Assembly (NCBI GenBank): GCA_003116995.1
Contig: BDSL01000004.1
Span: 2,232,001-2,296,000, forward strand
Length of the DNA: 64,000 bases
From: Yamagishiella unicocca
Lineage: Eukaryota; Chlorophyta; Chlorophyceae; Chlamydomonadales; Volvocaceae
Reading direction: 5' to 3'
Shown here one piece after another: positions 11,501-23,084 of this stretch; within the stretch, counting starts at the first letter, position 1; every line of letters starts with the position of its first letter. The position numbers and the translations under genes are program-made. The notes below the pieces were generated by a model, which was not told where the DNA came from, made no database searches, and worked only from the letters and a program-made list of their open reading frames with translations.

Positions 11501-12968
11501 CTTCTCCGCAATGAGCGCCATGTACAGCCCGACCAGCGCGATGAGCCCCCTCAGTCCGGGGGACTCGCATGCCGCGGCGGACACCGCGACGTCGCGCCGG
11601 CGGGACGGCAGCGCCGGAGGCGCTGGGCTGGGGCAGGCCCCGGCGGCGGTGGGTGTGCTGGGGCCGTCAGGCGCGACCAGTGCCGGCGGTGGCTTCCCGG
11701 GGGGGAGGGTGAGTTGCGGCGGGAGCGCCGGCGGGTTCAGCGGCCTCCCGAACGTCTCCGCGGTCGGGGTCGGTGTGTCTGCTGGCGGCAACGTGAGCGT
11801 GTTCTCCAGCGCCCTGCTGGACACCTCGCAGCAGCACCAGCTGGACACCGACGACTCGGAGTCGGTGCGCTTCTCCGTCATGAGCCAGCGCTCCTTCTAC
11901 AGCGCGCGCTCCCACATCGACCCCAGCACCAGCAGCGGCCTCACCAGCCCCAACGAGGCCTCCGAGAACTCGCGCCGCTGGTCCATGCAGCGGGAACTCC
12001 ACGCCGCAGCAATCGCCTCGGCGCTGGCGGCAACAGCGGAGCAGCGCCGCATTGCAGCCGCCAACACGCCCATGGCGCCGCAGACGGCCGGCAAGCCCGG
12101 CGCCGCCGCCGGGTCCGGCATTCCGCTGCCTCCGGCAGGGGCACTGCCCGGCGTCGCCTCGTACATTGTGCCGCCAGCCGCTCAGCAGGCCTTTGGCTCC
12201 TACCTTGACCAGCCCCCGCCGTACGGGTCCGGCTCCTTCACCACCGGCGCTTCGCTGCCCGCCGCCGACGGGTCCGACCGGCGCGCTAGCAGCAACCCCG
12301 GCGGTGGGGTGGCTGCCGCCTCCGAAACCACTGGTCCCGGGAACGGAGCCGGGCACCGCCGAACGGAGTCGCGCGGGCGGGGCTCCGCAGCGGCCGGCGA
12401 TGCAGTGATAACCGTGGGTGGTGAAGGCGGCGGCAACCCCGGCGGCGCCAGCGGGGGAACCATGTCGCGCTCGCCGTCCACCAACGCGATAGACGACTGC
12501 AGCCTGGGCGCGGGTGCGGTGCGATGGGCGCGCGGCTGGTTCTTTCGCCGGCGCAACTACGGGCGACTGGTGGAGAGCGACGGCGCGGCGGAGGGAGCGG
12601 TGGTTGGCGGCAGGGCTGGAGGCGGGGCCGCTGGCGCGGAGGGGGCTCGGCAGCCGGGGAGGAAGGGGGCGGCGGTGGGGCCCTACTCCAGCATGCATGA
12701 CGGGCCCAACGGCACCAGCCCCAGCAAGGTCCTGCCCAAAGTGCCCTCGGGCGCACACCACGCGCGCACGGACTCGTGGGAGTGGGATCAGCCGTCACCG
12801 TACGACATTGACCAGACGTACGGCCGCGCCGCCGGCGGCATCATGCAGCGCGACCTGTCGTTTGGCCGTGGCGGTGAGCGGCGGCGCCTGCTTCGCACGG
12901 ACAGCCCCGGCCGCCGGCGCGGGTTGTCGGTCGACTGCGGCTGCCTGCCGTGCTGCACCATCATGTGA
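8576..12968 (+). CDS. SEC14-like phosphatidylinositol/lipid transfer protein with long tail and C-terminal CaaX-like box
   Basis: Six exons: 8576-8635, 8723-8786, 9002-9192, 9671-9873, 10121-10289, 10620-12968 (3036 nt, 1011 aa); all junctions are GT-AG and in phase. Residues ~20-70 form a CRAL-TRIO N-terminal helix domain (LQSFKRLLQQAGAW, then FDEHDCARFLKARGYDL). Residues ~106-258 are the SEC14 lipid-binding fold, with HPVLIQQLGRVN, VFPACSRAA, FTIIDLEGVAF, NNYPETLAHMAIINAPGWF and ILGKDYQAALLAHI. SEC14 proteins exchange phosphatidylinositol and phosphatidylcholine between membranes and link lipid metabolism to trafficking. The last exon adds ~750 residues of Pro/Ser/Gly/Ala-rich, probably disordered sequence with several Ser/Arg phospho-type patches. 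The protein ends in an Arg-rich segment and CGCLPCCTIM: C-T-I-M fits a CaaX prenylation signal, with nearby Cys residues possibly palmitoylated. Plant SEC14 proteins often carry nodulin or GOLD tails instead. The domain call is firm; the prenylation is inferred. Confidence 0.93.
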
Positions 12969-14667
12969 CCTGATCAGCGGTAAGGTGTGCTGGTGGTGGA
13001 GCAGGAGGAGGTGGTGGTGGTGGATCAGGAGGAGGACGCAGGGCAGCAGCGGTGCCAGGGGTGCGGCGGCGCATCGTCGTGTTCGTTGCCCTCGGGGCGG
13101 TCAAAGAAGCGGCCAGGGCAGGACAGGCGGGAACTGCATTACGGACATGCGCCGGAGGGTGGGGCCGCCGGGGCAGAGTCCTCGGTAGTGTGTCAAGACG
13201 GGTAGCACCTCCCAGGGTAAGGAGGCGACACAGGGGTCGTGACGGGGAGGGGTATATGGACACAGTTACACGACACGGGTAGTATAGGTGGCGCATATTC
13301 TCGGGGTGAGGAAACCGTGTGCCGACGACTAAGGTGGGTGGCACAAGTGGTACGAGGGATGTGGTGGTAGGTGAGTGGGATTCGCTGCTGCGCACGCGCG
13401 AGAGGGAGACGAGGAGAGTTATTTCGTTTAGACGTCCTGGAGTAGAAAATGGCGGCTACGATGCGCATACTGTTCCGGAGTACGAGAGTGAGCTGGAGTG
13501 GTGTGATGCGCAACTCTGCCGCTAGACTGCGAATGTGGTGATGAGTTCTTGTTTCGTTCTTGTTGCTTGTGAACTTATCACTCGTGACCTGACTTCGGTG
13601 TTGTGTGTGATTACACTTTGCGTTTGGCCAGCCTGCTCGTTGAACCTCGACCTTTACTCGAATGGATCTTCTTTAGGACGGCACTGCCCCAGGCTTAAGG
13701 AGGATAAGTCCAAGTGCAGGTGTGATTTTCGAGGTATCTTCAAGAAACAATGACATAGAGGTCCAGCTTCTTTAACGACTTCACTTCTCACTCGATATAC
13801 CGGTACACCTGAATGTATGGCGCCCTCCTTTTGTTATCTCATGTGGCCCACTGTGACGTAATTCGCGCAGTATGGATTCGTGTAGTACTTATTTGTAGTG
13901 TAACCCTGTCAACGATAACAGTGAGGTTCCTCTTGGAACTTCGCCAGCCACGTCGTCGTCAGACCTGCTGCAGCGCCCGTCCTGCGCGTTTACGAACCCA
14001 CGCGGCCTGCCCAGCCCCAAGCCTTCAACCGAGGGGGATTGTTAGAGCTTCGTCGGAAACTATCAGCAAGGGCGCAGGAGGTTTAAATGCACTATTCACG
14101 TCGGAAAACTAGTGGCGGAATGCTTTATATCTGGGGCACTCACACCCATTTATCTGGGAAACTATCGCTAGGGTATCTTCGGGCCACTATCTTTTGGCTA
14201 GGTTGTCGTGCTATCGGAACGGACGGTCGGGGCGAAAGCGCTAACGGCGGAGTCGAATGGACGCCAAGGAGATGACAGCATTCAACAAACACACCTTAAT
14301 TGCAAAAAACATTACTGTACGTGGCCAGTTTCACGAGTCGAAACACCTACTCTCGTTAGGTTGTCCAGCTTGCAACCCGGTCAACAATAATTGAAATATT
14401 AAACTTGATTACCGGTATTTCGCCATTTTGGTCCACAGAGGAGTTGGAATTGGGTCGCCATAATTGACCCGAACCAACTGGGCCTTGCTGTTGAACGAAG
14501 ATGCGTTAATTTGCGCGACAAAGGAGTAACGCACCCCACTTAGAATCCTTCCTTTTATCGACCTTTGAGGGTGCCTGGAGGGAAAGGGCCCCCAAGTTCT
14601 AGTAAGCGCCAACGACCAACCCTTTGTCAGGCTCCAAGGACATTTTCTCCGCGGTCGCTGTAACACA
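12969..14667. other. Intergenic: SEC14 3' UTR and upstream region of the next gene
   Basis: About 1.7 kb, GC-rich at first then more balanced. A TGTAA at 13899-13903 is a possible poly(A) signal ~930 bases after the SEC14 stop. No coding exon, tRNA or repeat array was recognised. Confidence 0.5.
13899..13903 (+). terminator. Candidate poly(A) signal TGTAA
   Basis: First plus-strand TGTAA seen downstream of the SEC14 stop codon. The distance (~930 nt) is long but within the range of volvocine 3' UTRs. Motif only. Confidence 0.3.
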
Positions 14668-17600
14668 ATGCAGCATCGCTGGGGTTATACCTCATGTGGC
14701 ATTCATCGCCAGGCGGGCATTCTCGCCAGGAGCGTTTTACCGATCCGAGGCGGACAACAACCACCTCGCTGGTGCTTGCGTGTCAAGGGGGCAAACGGCG
14801 GCCTGAAACCAGTTGCCTGCAGTGCTGGCAATAGTTTACAACGCAACGATGAGGACGCTGAAGATCCGCACGCACAGGAAGGGGCAGGGGCGGAGAACGC
14901 CCAAGCGGCGCGCGGCGGAGATGAAGTGCTGGGGCCAGTTGCAGTTGATGACAACCAAGCCTCTTCCGTCGGCGATGCTGCTGCTATGGCTGGCCTTGCG
15001 GCTGAGACGGGCGGCGACAGTCAGGATGTTCGGAACCCTAGCCTGCAGCCTACCGTCATGGCCGACGCTCAGGACGCAACTGAACCAGCCGAACGCCAAG
15101 GGTGGTACGAATGCCACCTCTTTGACTTCCTCCAAGCTGCTCACATTGATACTCAGTCAGCAGGTCACTTTCTATCGCAGCTCGCCATCCATGACTCTTG
15201 GGCTAGCCCCTTAACCCTGGACGACCTGGTACGCGCGCTCGCAATTCATTGTTGCTCCGTGGGGTAGTTTAATGTGATGCACCGTTCACTGTAAGGGGTG
15301 GGCTTTCGCTGGCAGTGCGCTATTACACCTTGACAGGGGTCGGTCGCACCGACGGCGCATAGCCGGGAACACACATGCTCCTCCGGCCGATACCCTTGTT
15401 CACAGTATCGGCGTGTTCTAGCACGACTTGCCGCAGCACCTTATGCTCCTTCTCAGGTACCCCATTGCCCCCGGCTCGCACCCGCCTGCCCACACCTCCA
15501 TCTGGCCTGCTGCTGCCCTGCGTAAGCGCCCAACCCGCTTGTACTCCCCTCCTCCGCCAACCTCTCCCTCCGCACCGCCTTCCCCCCCCGCCTCCCCCCC
15601 CGGCCCCCCCCCCGCAGCTCCACGCCGCTCGCATCGCCCACATCACCGGCTTCACCCTGCCTCCCATCGTCTCGGCGCAGCTCCAGAGCCTCGTCCAGGC
15701 CTCCGGTCCCCTGGCCGCTAGTGCCACCGCCGAGCCGCTGCTGGCGGCCTTCGGGTACGACCTGCCGGCGCTGCTCGGGGTGTTTCACGACATGGAAGTG
15801 ACGCCGTCCATCGCCTGGACGGATTACGCGCTGCGCGCCTGGTTGGGCGGGTGCCGTACCGGCGGCGGCGGCGGCGGCGCCTGCGGCGGCGGCGGCGGGT
15901 TGTGCGTCGCCAGCGTGCGCTCCGTCATGATGCAGCTGGAGGCGATCTTCGTACCGGAGGCGCAACCCTGGGTCGAGCCGCCGCCGCTGCTGGTGCCGTA
16001 CACGGCGGCGGCCGCCGCCGCGTCGCCGCTGGACCAACACGTCTCCTCCTGGCGTTCCTCCTCCTCCTCCTCTGGCCCCTCCGCCGCCGCCGGCGGCGGC
16101 GGCGGCGGTATGTCGTACGCCGCCAGCAGCGTGCGCTCATGGCTGGACGCCTGCATCACCTCGCTGCTGGACGGCGGCGGCGGGCTGGCGAGGCCGCACC
16201 AGCGGGAGGAACTGTACGGCATGTTACCGCAGCTCGCCACGGCGCCGTCGGCGTCGACGGTGGAGCGGTTGTATGCGGCCGCGTGGCCGCCGCACGATGC
16301 CGGGGGCGGGGATGTCGCTTCTGCGGAGACTGTGTCGTCGCTGCTGTGGCTCTGTGCGTCCTCGGGTACGACAGCGGGAGGGTTGCGAGGAAAACCCGTG
16401 TACGAAAGGACAGAGGGACGGGGGTGGGCGGCCTGTGCTGGATGGGGCTTGGGCAGTCGTGGCACAGTGGTGGCCTACGTGGCACGGCGGGGAGGGAGCT
16501 GCTGGCCGGGGGGGAGGGTATCACCCCGGGGGGGGGGGGACATCACACCGGGGGCTTAAAATAAAAGAACCGGTAACGCGACTGGGGAAATGTAGTTGGT
16601 GCATAGCCTTCATCCCTGCCACCCTCTGCCGCTCCCTGCCCCTGCCGCAGGCGCAAAGCTGCCCCCCGCGGCAGTGGACCGGGAGCTGAGGGCGCTGGAG
16701 GCGGCCATCATCCGCATCACAGTCGGCCGTCCCTCTCGAGGCCTCGACGGCGGCGGCGGCGGCGGCGGCAGCCACACGAGCTCCGACCGCAGACGCAATA
16801 GCAGCAGCAACCCTGGAGGCACCTCCCGGCTCGCCCCGGACGACAAGCCCTGGAACAGCAACGGAGGCACCGACGCCGCGGCTGCAGCTGCCGCTGCAGC
16901 TGCGGCCCTTAACGCCGCCTTCTCGCTACCCTCCTCACTCGGTGCCGCCGCATCAACGCCGTCCTCCTCGCCGCCTCCTTCCTCACCACCTCCCGCCGCC
17001 TCGCCCTCGTTTCCCTGGCCCCCCTCGCTGCCGCGACTCCCCAACACTCGCCGCTCCTCCTCTGCCAGCCGGAAACTCTCACCCCACAGCGCCTACCTGG
17101 CGCTCTGGGCGTTCCACCACCACCGCCACTCGCCGCACCCCACGGCGGCCCGCGTCATCGGACCGGCGCTGCTGGGCGCCGTACTTGGCGGCGCGCGGGA
17201 TCTCGGCCCGCGTCAGCGCTGCCGGGTGCTCCGTTCGCTGCTGCTGTGCTTCGGCTCGGCGCAGCCCGAGCTGCTGGCCCTCCACAACTGCTTGCCGCTG
17301 CTCACGGGCTGGGCGACGCTGCGCGCCGATGAGCTGCTGGCGCTGCTGCACGACGCCGCGGCGCTGACGCGCGTCCGTACAGTCGGCGGCGGCGGCGCCG
17401 CCGCCGTCGCCGGCGACGGCTCGGAGTTACAGCTGAAGCAGCTCGCCGCACATGTGTTGCAGCTCCCTGGCTGGCCGCAGCGGCTGGCTGGCATGAGCCT
17501 CACCGCCGCCACCGCCTCCCTGTCAAGCCTGCTGGTGATCCTGGCGGCAGACGAGTACGACGGCGGAGCCGAGCCGCCAGCGGCGGCCGCGGCGGGCCGC

Positions 17601-19312
17601 GGTGCCGCCGGACGTGACGTTAACGGTGGCGGCGGCGGCGGCCTGCGGTCGCCCTTTTCGCAGGGTCTGTTGGACGGCTGGCTGAGCTGCGTGCTGCCCG
17701 TCATCCAGGTGCGCTGGTACGGGGCGGATGTTGTTGCGGAACAGGGCCAGAAGGTCACTAGCGGTATGACTAGGAGGACCTGGGCGAGGAAAAGCACCTG
17801 GGCAGCGCTCGGTCAGCTCGCGGTGCCTTTCCTGCCAGATGCCCCAGTATGGCGTTTTCTGTGCGGAAGGGATGTAGGGTTGCATTCCCTGCACATACGG
17901 TTGCAGAGGGACTTTGCCCGTCCTTGGTACCTGCCTGACCCATTCATGCGCCAACTGCCAACAACGGCTCCGTGACGCCGCCTGCGTCGCCCCCGCCCGT
18001 TTCTGATTCGCAGGAGGGGGTCAAGGACGCGACTGGCGACTGGGGCAGCGGCGCCAGGGCCGCCGCTGTCGGCCTGCACGCGCACGACCACAAGCAACCT
18101 GGGCAGGGTACAGGATATGACATGTACGGCACCGTCGGAGGTGCAAGCGGCGGCGCCGTTGGCGGCGGCCGGTGGCACGAGCAGCCCGCGCGGGCGGCGG
18201 CGGCGGCGGCGTCCATAGCGGTGTCTGCAGCGGCATCAACGTCGGGCACCAGTCGGCAGTTGAGGTCGTTGGCGTTCTCGGCGGCGCCGGCGCCGCCGCC
18301 GACGCCGCCGCTGACGGCGAGTGAGCTGACGGCGGTTTTGACGGCGCTGAGCGACACGGCGGCGGCGCTGGACCCCCGGGATCACCCGGTGGTGCAGCGA
18401 ACGCTCATGTGGGCCTTACAGCGGCTGGGCTCGCGGGCGGGGCGGTGCACTCTGGAGCCGTCACTCTTCGCCTCTGTGCCCGAGATGCTGCTGCAGGTGG
18501 GTGGAGCTGGAGGCATAACCCCTAAAACCCTGAGAGAAGCCCTAAACCCTGAGCGAAACCCTAAGACCCCGAAAGCAACGACAGGTTGTCGGTCGTGAGG
18601 CATTACATCATCACCAGCGTTCCTAGGAAAGAAACATGCCCACTCGTGTGTGCGCCCTTCCTTCTATGTGGGTACCGTGGCCTGATACTTCTGTGTCCCT
18701 AACCACTCACCCCCCTGACCGAGCCGTCCCGACTCCCTCCTGGTTGGCCCCGTGTGGGCGCAGGTCGACTCCCTGGGCTGGGTGGACATGCCGCTGGAGT
18801 GGGCCGATGCGGTCGTTCAACACCCCGACCCCCAGGGCACGTGGTTCCGGAGCCTGGCCTGGCCTGAGGCGCTGCGCGCCGTACTGGGTTCGGGGCAACT
18901 CGTACAGTTGGCGCGGGGTGACGTGCTGCGGCGGCATGGAGCGCCACTGGCGGCCAGCAGTCCTGAACAGGCCACAGCCAAGACGAAGGCTCAGTCGAAG
19001 GCGGAGGCGCTGCTGGGCGCCGTACAGAGGCTCCGGAACCACCTGCTGGGCCTCCTGGCGGCGCGCACGTCCAATTGCGACGTGGCCGAGCTGCGGCAGC
19101 TCGCCCTGACGTGGCAGGTGTACGGCATGCCGTACGACCGGGAGGTGCTGGCGGCTGCGCTGGGCGCGCTGGCGGGCGCGCTGGAGGGGCGGGGGTCCGC
19201 GGAGGCGCGGAGGCCGGTGCTGGACGCCGTAGCGCGATTGGAGGTGATGTGCGGTACACAGCAGGTGCCACGGGAGGAAGTCGACGCGCTCTTTGCGCCG
19301 TTCCGGGTGTAG
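14668..19312 (+). CDS. Large protein of unknown function, probably helical and possibly organelle-targeted (5 exons, 1132 aa)
   Basis: Exons: 14668-15228, 15618-16365, 16651-17708, 18014-18496, 18764-19312 (3399 nt); phases match at every junction and the stop is TAG. The first ~55 residues are basic and hydroxylated with few acids (MQHRWGYTSCGIHRQAGIL, then RSVLPIRGGQQPPRW), like a chloroplast or mitochondrial transit peptide. An acidic linker follows. The rest alternates helix-like segments (e.g. YECHLFDFLQAAHIDT, LAAFGYDLPALLGVFHDM, LRALEAAIIRITV, HSAYLALWAFHHHRHS, VVQRTLMWALQRLGS, ELRQLALTWQVYGMPYD) with Gly, Ser and Ala homopolymer inserts. The repeated short helices could be a degenerate helical-repeat solenoid of the kind used by organellar RNA-binding proteins (OPR/PPR-like), but no consensus repeat or RAP domain could be shown. 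Function unassigned. Confidence 0.78.
16561..16611 (+). repeat. Intronic dispersed repeat, family A, copy 2
   Basis: AAAAGAACCGGTAACGCGAC followed by TGGGGAAATGTAGTTGGTGC and ATAGCCTTC; near-identical to the reverse complement of copy 1. Lies in intron 2 of the 14668-19312 gene, same sense as the host. The donor side of this intron (16378-16405) also has a GTTGCGAGGAAAACCCGTG word resembling family B. Confidence 0.75.
18518..18570 (+). repeat. Telomere-like CCCTAAA words inside an intron
   Basis: Three diverged repeats: CCCCTAAAACCCTGAG, CCCTAAACCCTGAG and ACCCTAAGACC. CCCTAAAA is the Chlamydomonas telomere unit complement; the Arabidopsis type is CCCTAAA. The block starts ~20 bases after the donor of intron 4 of the host gene. 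Confidence 0.6.
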
Positions 19313-19763
19313 GATAGTAGATAGCGGGTGGGGGAGAGAGGGTTAGGGCCGGCGCGTGGATTCGCCTGGCCTGGCCTTCGCCAGCAGCCAGCGTTGTGTT
19401 GTACAAAAAGAGGACCGGTGCCGTACCTGGTTGCCATCGGTTTTCCGCCGTTGCTTTGGGCGAGGGTACCGGTGTGGGGGGGTCACGCGGTAGTCAGGCT
19501 GGCTTGAAGGCAGCCCGGCCCGGGGCCCTGCATAGACCGTACATACGACGAGTGCTCTCTGCCGAGCGGCCAATTGCCGGGCGCCTAGGGCCGAGCCACC
19601 GCCCGTCGCTGGAGTGCGTCGTCGTGTCGTGGCTAGTGACGAGCGCCGCTCGGAGAGGCACGGGTGAGACTGCAGGAGACTGGGCCGGGGGCTCGCCAGC
19701 AAGTGTTTGATCAGCGGCATCGATGAATCGATGTTGGTTAGGTGTATTGACATGGGCTTTAGG

Positions 19764-19783
19764 TGTAATTGTAAGGTTTGTAA
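19764..19783 (+). terminator. Clustered poly(A) signals (three TGTAA)
   Basis: Three TGTAA pentamers occur within 20 bases (19764, 19770, 19779), ~450 nt after the stop at 19312. TGTAA is the established poly(A) motif of volvocine algae, and a cluster at a normal 3' UTR distance is good support for the transcript end. Confidence 0.6.
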
Positions 19784-22700
19784 CGATATGCCAAGTTGGT
19801 GGTAGACTGCGAGTGTGTGGGGTCTTAGGGTTTTACACGAACATGGTGGTTAAGTTTGCCATATGCCGTGCGTCGCCACGGTTGTCCGGATTTCCCGCGG
19901 CGGTTTGTTTGGCCCTGGGAACGCTTCTCTGCCGTTGCGGTTAGGGTTGTTGCGCTAACCGTTGTGGCCTTCCTCGCAAAGGGACCGGCCGCCGTCGGCT
20001 GTCGGCCGTTCCCGCTCCCCTCCCCGCTGCTGGTTGGGGTCCAGGTGTCGTACTTTGCACGTGTGTCGTTGAACTGGTTACGGAGCCGTACGAACGAACC
20101 AACTGACATTAGACCCACCCACAGCTTATGTCGAGTAAGGGCCGCCCCCGCTGCAGGCTCGACCAGGAGCGCGTGTCCGTATGGGACACAGGTTGCATCG
20201 CGCTGCTTTTAAATATCTATCGACTTTCTTTTTTGTAATGGTTACAGACCTGCGGTCCACCTCGGGCGTTGCCCGTTGGGCGTTAGGCTTTTGGCGCGTG
20301 GCGATTGGGCGTGTAGTGGCATTGTGCTTGTTGGGATCTTGTAGCGCGTACGGCATGGGTTGTCTGGAGCTGTGCGTTTCAAGATGTGTGGTAAGTAGAC
20401 GTAAGCGGGGACGAGGTAGCGCCTACCGCGATGTGTCTCAGCCAGCGACGCCGCACATCTCTTAAGGGTGACGTGCGTCGTTGCGAATGCGGGGGCGGGG
20501 AAGGGGGCCAGCTGTGTTTGGGGAGATGACCTAACTTGTGGCCGGTGGGTCTGTACGACAAGATCGACAGTCGCCTCGATGCAAGGGTAAGGGAGCAAAA
20601 GAATGTGTGGAGGTTGGATTGGGAGTTGTCGCATGGGAGACGGCCGGAGGCTGGCGGAAGGCCGGCTCGGAGGGCTGGCGTGCAGGATATCCGCGTGGCG
20701 TCACTGCCGTACGCTGGTGTCGTACGGTAGGAGGGTGCAGGTGGGGTTGGTGCCGCTGTAGTGCAGTCGTGCTGTGGCGCAATCAGGATTACAGCCCTAG
20801 TGTGATACGGGATTCGCAGCCCTGAAAGGGCCAAGGGACATCCTCGCCGCTCGGCAGGTGCCAGCTGCTGTGCCGGTGCGGCGTGGTCCCCGGGCGGCTC
20901 TTCGTGAGGCCTTAAGCTTAAGTCCGTTTTTCCCGGCAGCTGGTGTGCGGCGGCCTTTGCGGCCGGGACGCCAAGTTACCTGCTGTTCGGTCGGGCGTTG
21001 GCCGGACGGACTCGGGCATGTTGGTCCCTCATTAGGGTTTAAGGTTTAGAGGCCGATGCAGGGGCAAGCTGTGGGGCGCCTGTTCGTCGTAGGCTAGTTA
21101 GCGCCCTTTTCCGTTTCGGTTCAAGCTCCTCACGTAGCAGGTCGCGAGGAAGCCCAGAGGAAGAACCCGGCGGGCGTCTTCTGTGGTAGGGCGCAGGCAC
21201 GTGCGGTGGTAGGGCGCCGTATCCGCCGATATCGCACACGTCGATGCTTTCCTATACCCTTGGGGGCGTCTGCTGTGTTCGGCCCTGGCTCTCATATGGT
21301 GGTTCTTGTCCTGGGTTCGCCTGGGCTTGAGGAGACTGTAACGACTTATTATCCCTAGGGCTTCGCTGATAGGCGCCGCGCGGGGCTGCGGAGGTGAAGG
21401 TGGCAAGCGCGGACTATCCGTTTCATTTTTAACCTCTGTAACAACCGCAAAAAACATGGAGCATGTGCGCAGTGCTACCGCGGGGCTATGCTGCCCTGAT
21501 CGCATCCCGCTTAGCGGCTATATCCTGCGGCGATGCAAGAGCTAAAGCTGTGGGCACTGGAGCGGCGCCGCGATGGCCAGTGCGTGGCCGAGGGTTTCAT
21601 TACTGGCAAGTTGTCACGTAAAAACGCGGTACCCGAGGGGTTTTGCTCGGCCACCTGTCACACGTATGATTCCACTTCCGCCGGTTCGTCGTCAGGTGGC
21701 GTCCAAATGTTTCAACAGGGTTTCCGTTAATACATGTTTGCTGGAATCTCGCACTAACGCGAATATGCCCTTTCACCTAACGGGTACAACCCAACGGGCA
21801 CCCAACGGGTGCGTCCCTGCTTGCGCTAGGCTTGCCTAATATTGTTGTTGTTGTTGAACCGTCGTCACTAGCCATCGGAAGGCATCCAACGGGCGAAAGT
21901 CCACCGGTTCTAGGTGAACTTCACGCTTGCGGCGCAGTAACAACTCCAGGGCACAGTTCCTCTCTATTTGTATACCCACAATGCGAGCGCCATGCACCAA
22001 TGCTTACCCAACCCAATGCTTGGGAACGTCGGCAGCCTTGTCAGACGCTGCCCCGAAAGGGTGCAGTTACGACAACAATTTTTCTGCTTAATTTGCCAGT
22101 TTATAGGAGTTTGTTGCTTGCAAATTCAATCGCTGAATGTGTTTATTGCCTGGCCTTGCCTCACAACTCACGCAATACATTTTGTCACAAGCGGACCGAC
22201 AGTAAATTCTAGGAACAGGCAAGTTCAATTGTCTTCAGTCTCCTCCTTTCATGTCTTGGTGCGCTGTCGTTGCGCTTAGGTGTTAAGCGTCGATGGGCGG
22301 GCGGTTATCCGACGTCGGTCCTTACCCTGTGTTACTCCTGAACACAGTATCACAGTGCCAGCAATATATTTGTTTAAACACGTCGGTACAAAGGCTACGG
22401 TGAAGGCCAATGCGTTCATAACTGGTGTCTTCCTAAGTTTCGCACGTCGGTCTGCTAAAGGCATGGTGAGGAATCTACTTTATATTAAGAAAGGCAATTT
22501 TATGTATAATTATGCGTCAGGGGTTCAGGCTGGGTTCCCTTGTCCTGCATCTCGGAAGGCCAGCGGAAGGCTTGCCGCAGCTTACTGGTGATAAGGCCTT
22601 GTATCCTGGCTGTCCTCAATGACCTGTACGCCACAGCTGATAAGTGACCTGGTGGTCACACCATGTTCGTAGTGTATCAGAGTTGAGCGACAACCTACAG

Positions 22701-22828
22701 GGCCCTTTCGCCGTATACTTGTACTGCCCGTCACTGGCCCACCAGACTTAGCCCAGCCGCCGACATTACATTTGTTTATATCTGCTTAACAGTCATAAAG
22801 TAATACTACGAAGGTCAATCCCCGACTG

Positions 22829-22834
22829 TATAAG
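22829..22834 (+). promoter_or_regulatory. Candidate TATA box of the giant surface-protein gene
   Basis: TATAAG, ~250 bases upstream of the ATG at 23085. A C/T-rich CTCACTCTCTCACTCCTGACC stretch follows ~50 bases later, fitting a 5' leader. Motif and spacing only. Confidence 0.35.
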
Positions 22835-23084
22835 CGGACCACTATCGACGAGGCGGAGAGCCAGCCACATCTCGCAACTCACTCTCTCACTCCTGACCAC
22901 CTTCTGCCTCTGATAGCGTTCTTATCTTCAGAAGCAACACACAAGGCCTACGGAACGAAATAAGAGCTTCGTTGCGCTCACCGGGAGTTGTGTTCCAGTC
23001 GGCATCCTCGACTTCCGGTCTTGCAATTTGGATGCGCAGTGCTGTTCGAGATACTCCTGATCAACAGAGACACTAGCTAGGCCA

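Larger units (their letters stand above)
19313..23084. other. Long intergenic region (3.8 kb)
   Basis: Holds the 3' UTR of the gene ending at 19312 (triple TGTAA near 19764-19783) and, at its right end, the promoter of the giant surface-protein gene. The DNA becomes noticeably less GC-rich toward 22000-23000. Open frames of 60-135 codons occur on both strands, but none has recognisable domains, splice-linked continuation or volvocine-type codon use. No tRNA, rRNA or transposon ORF was seen. Confidence 0.55.
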
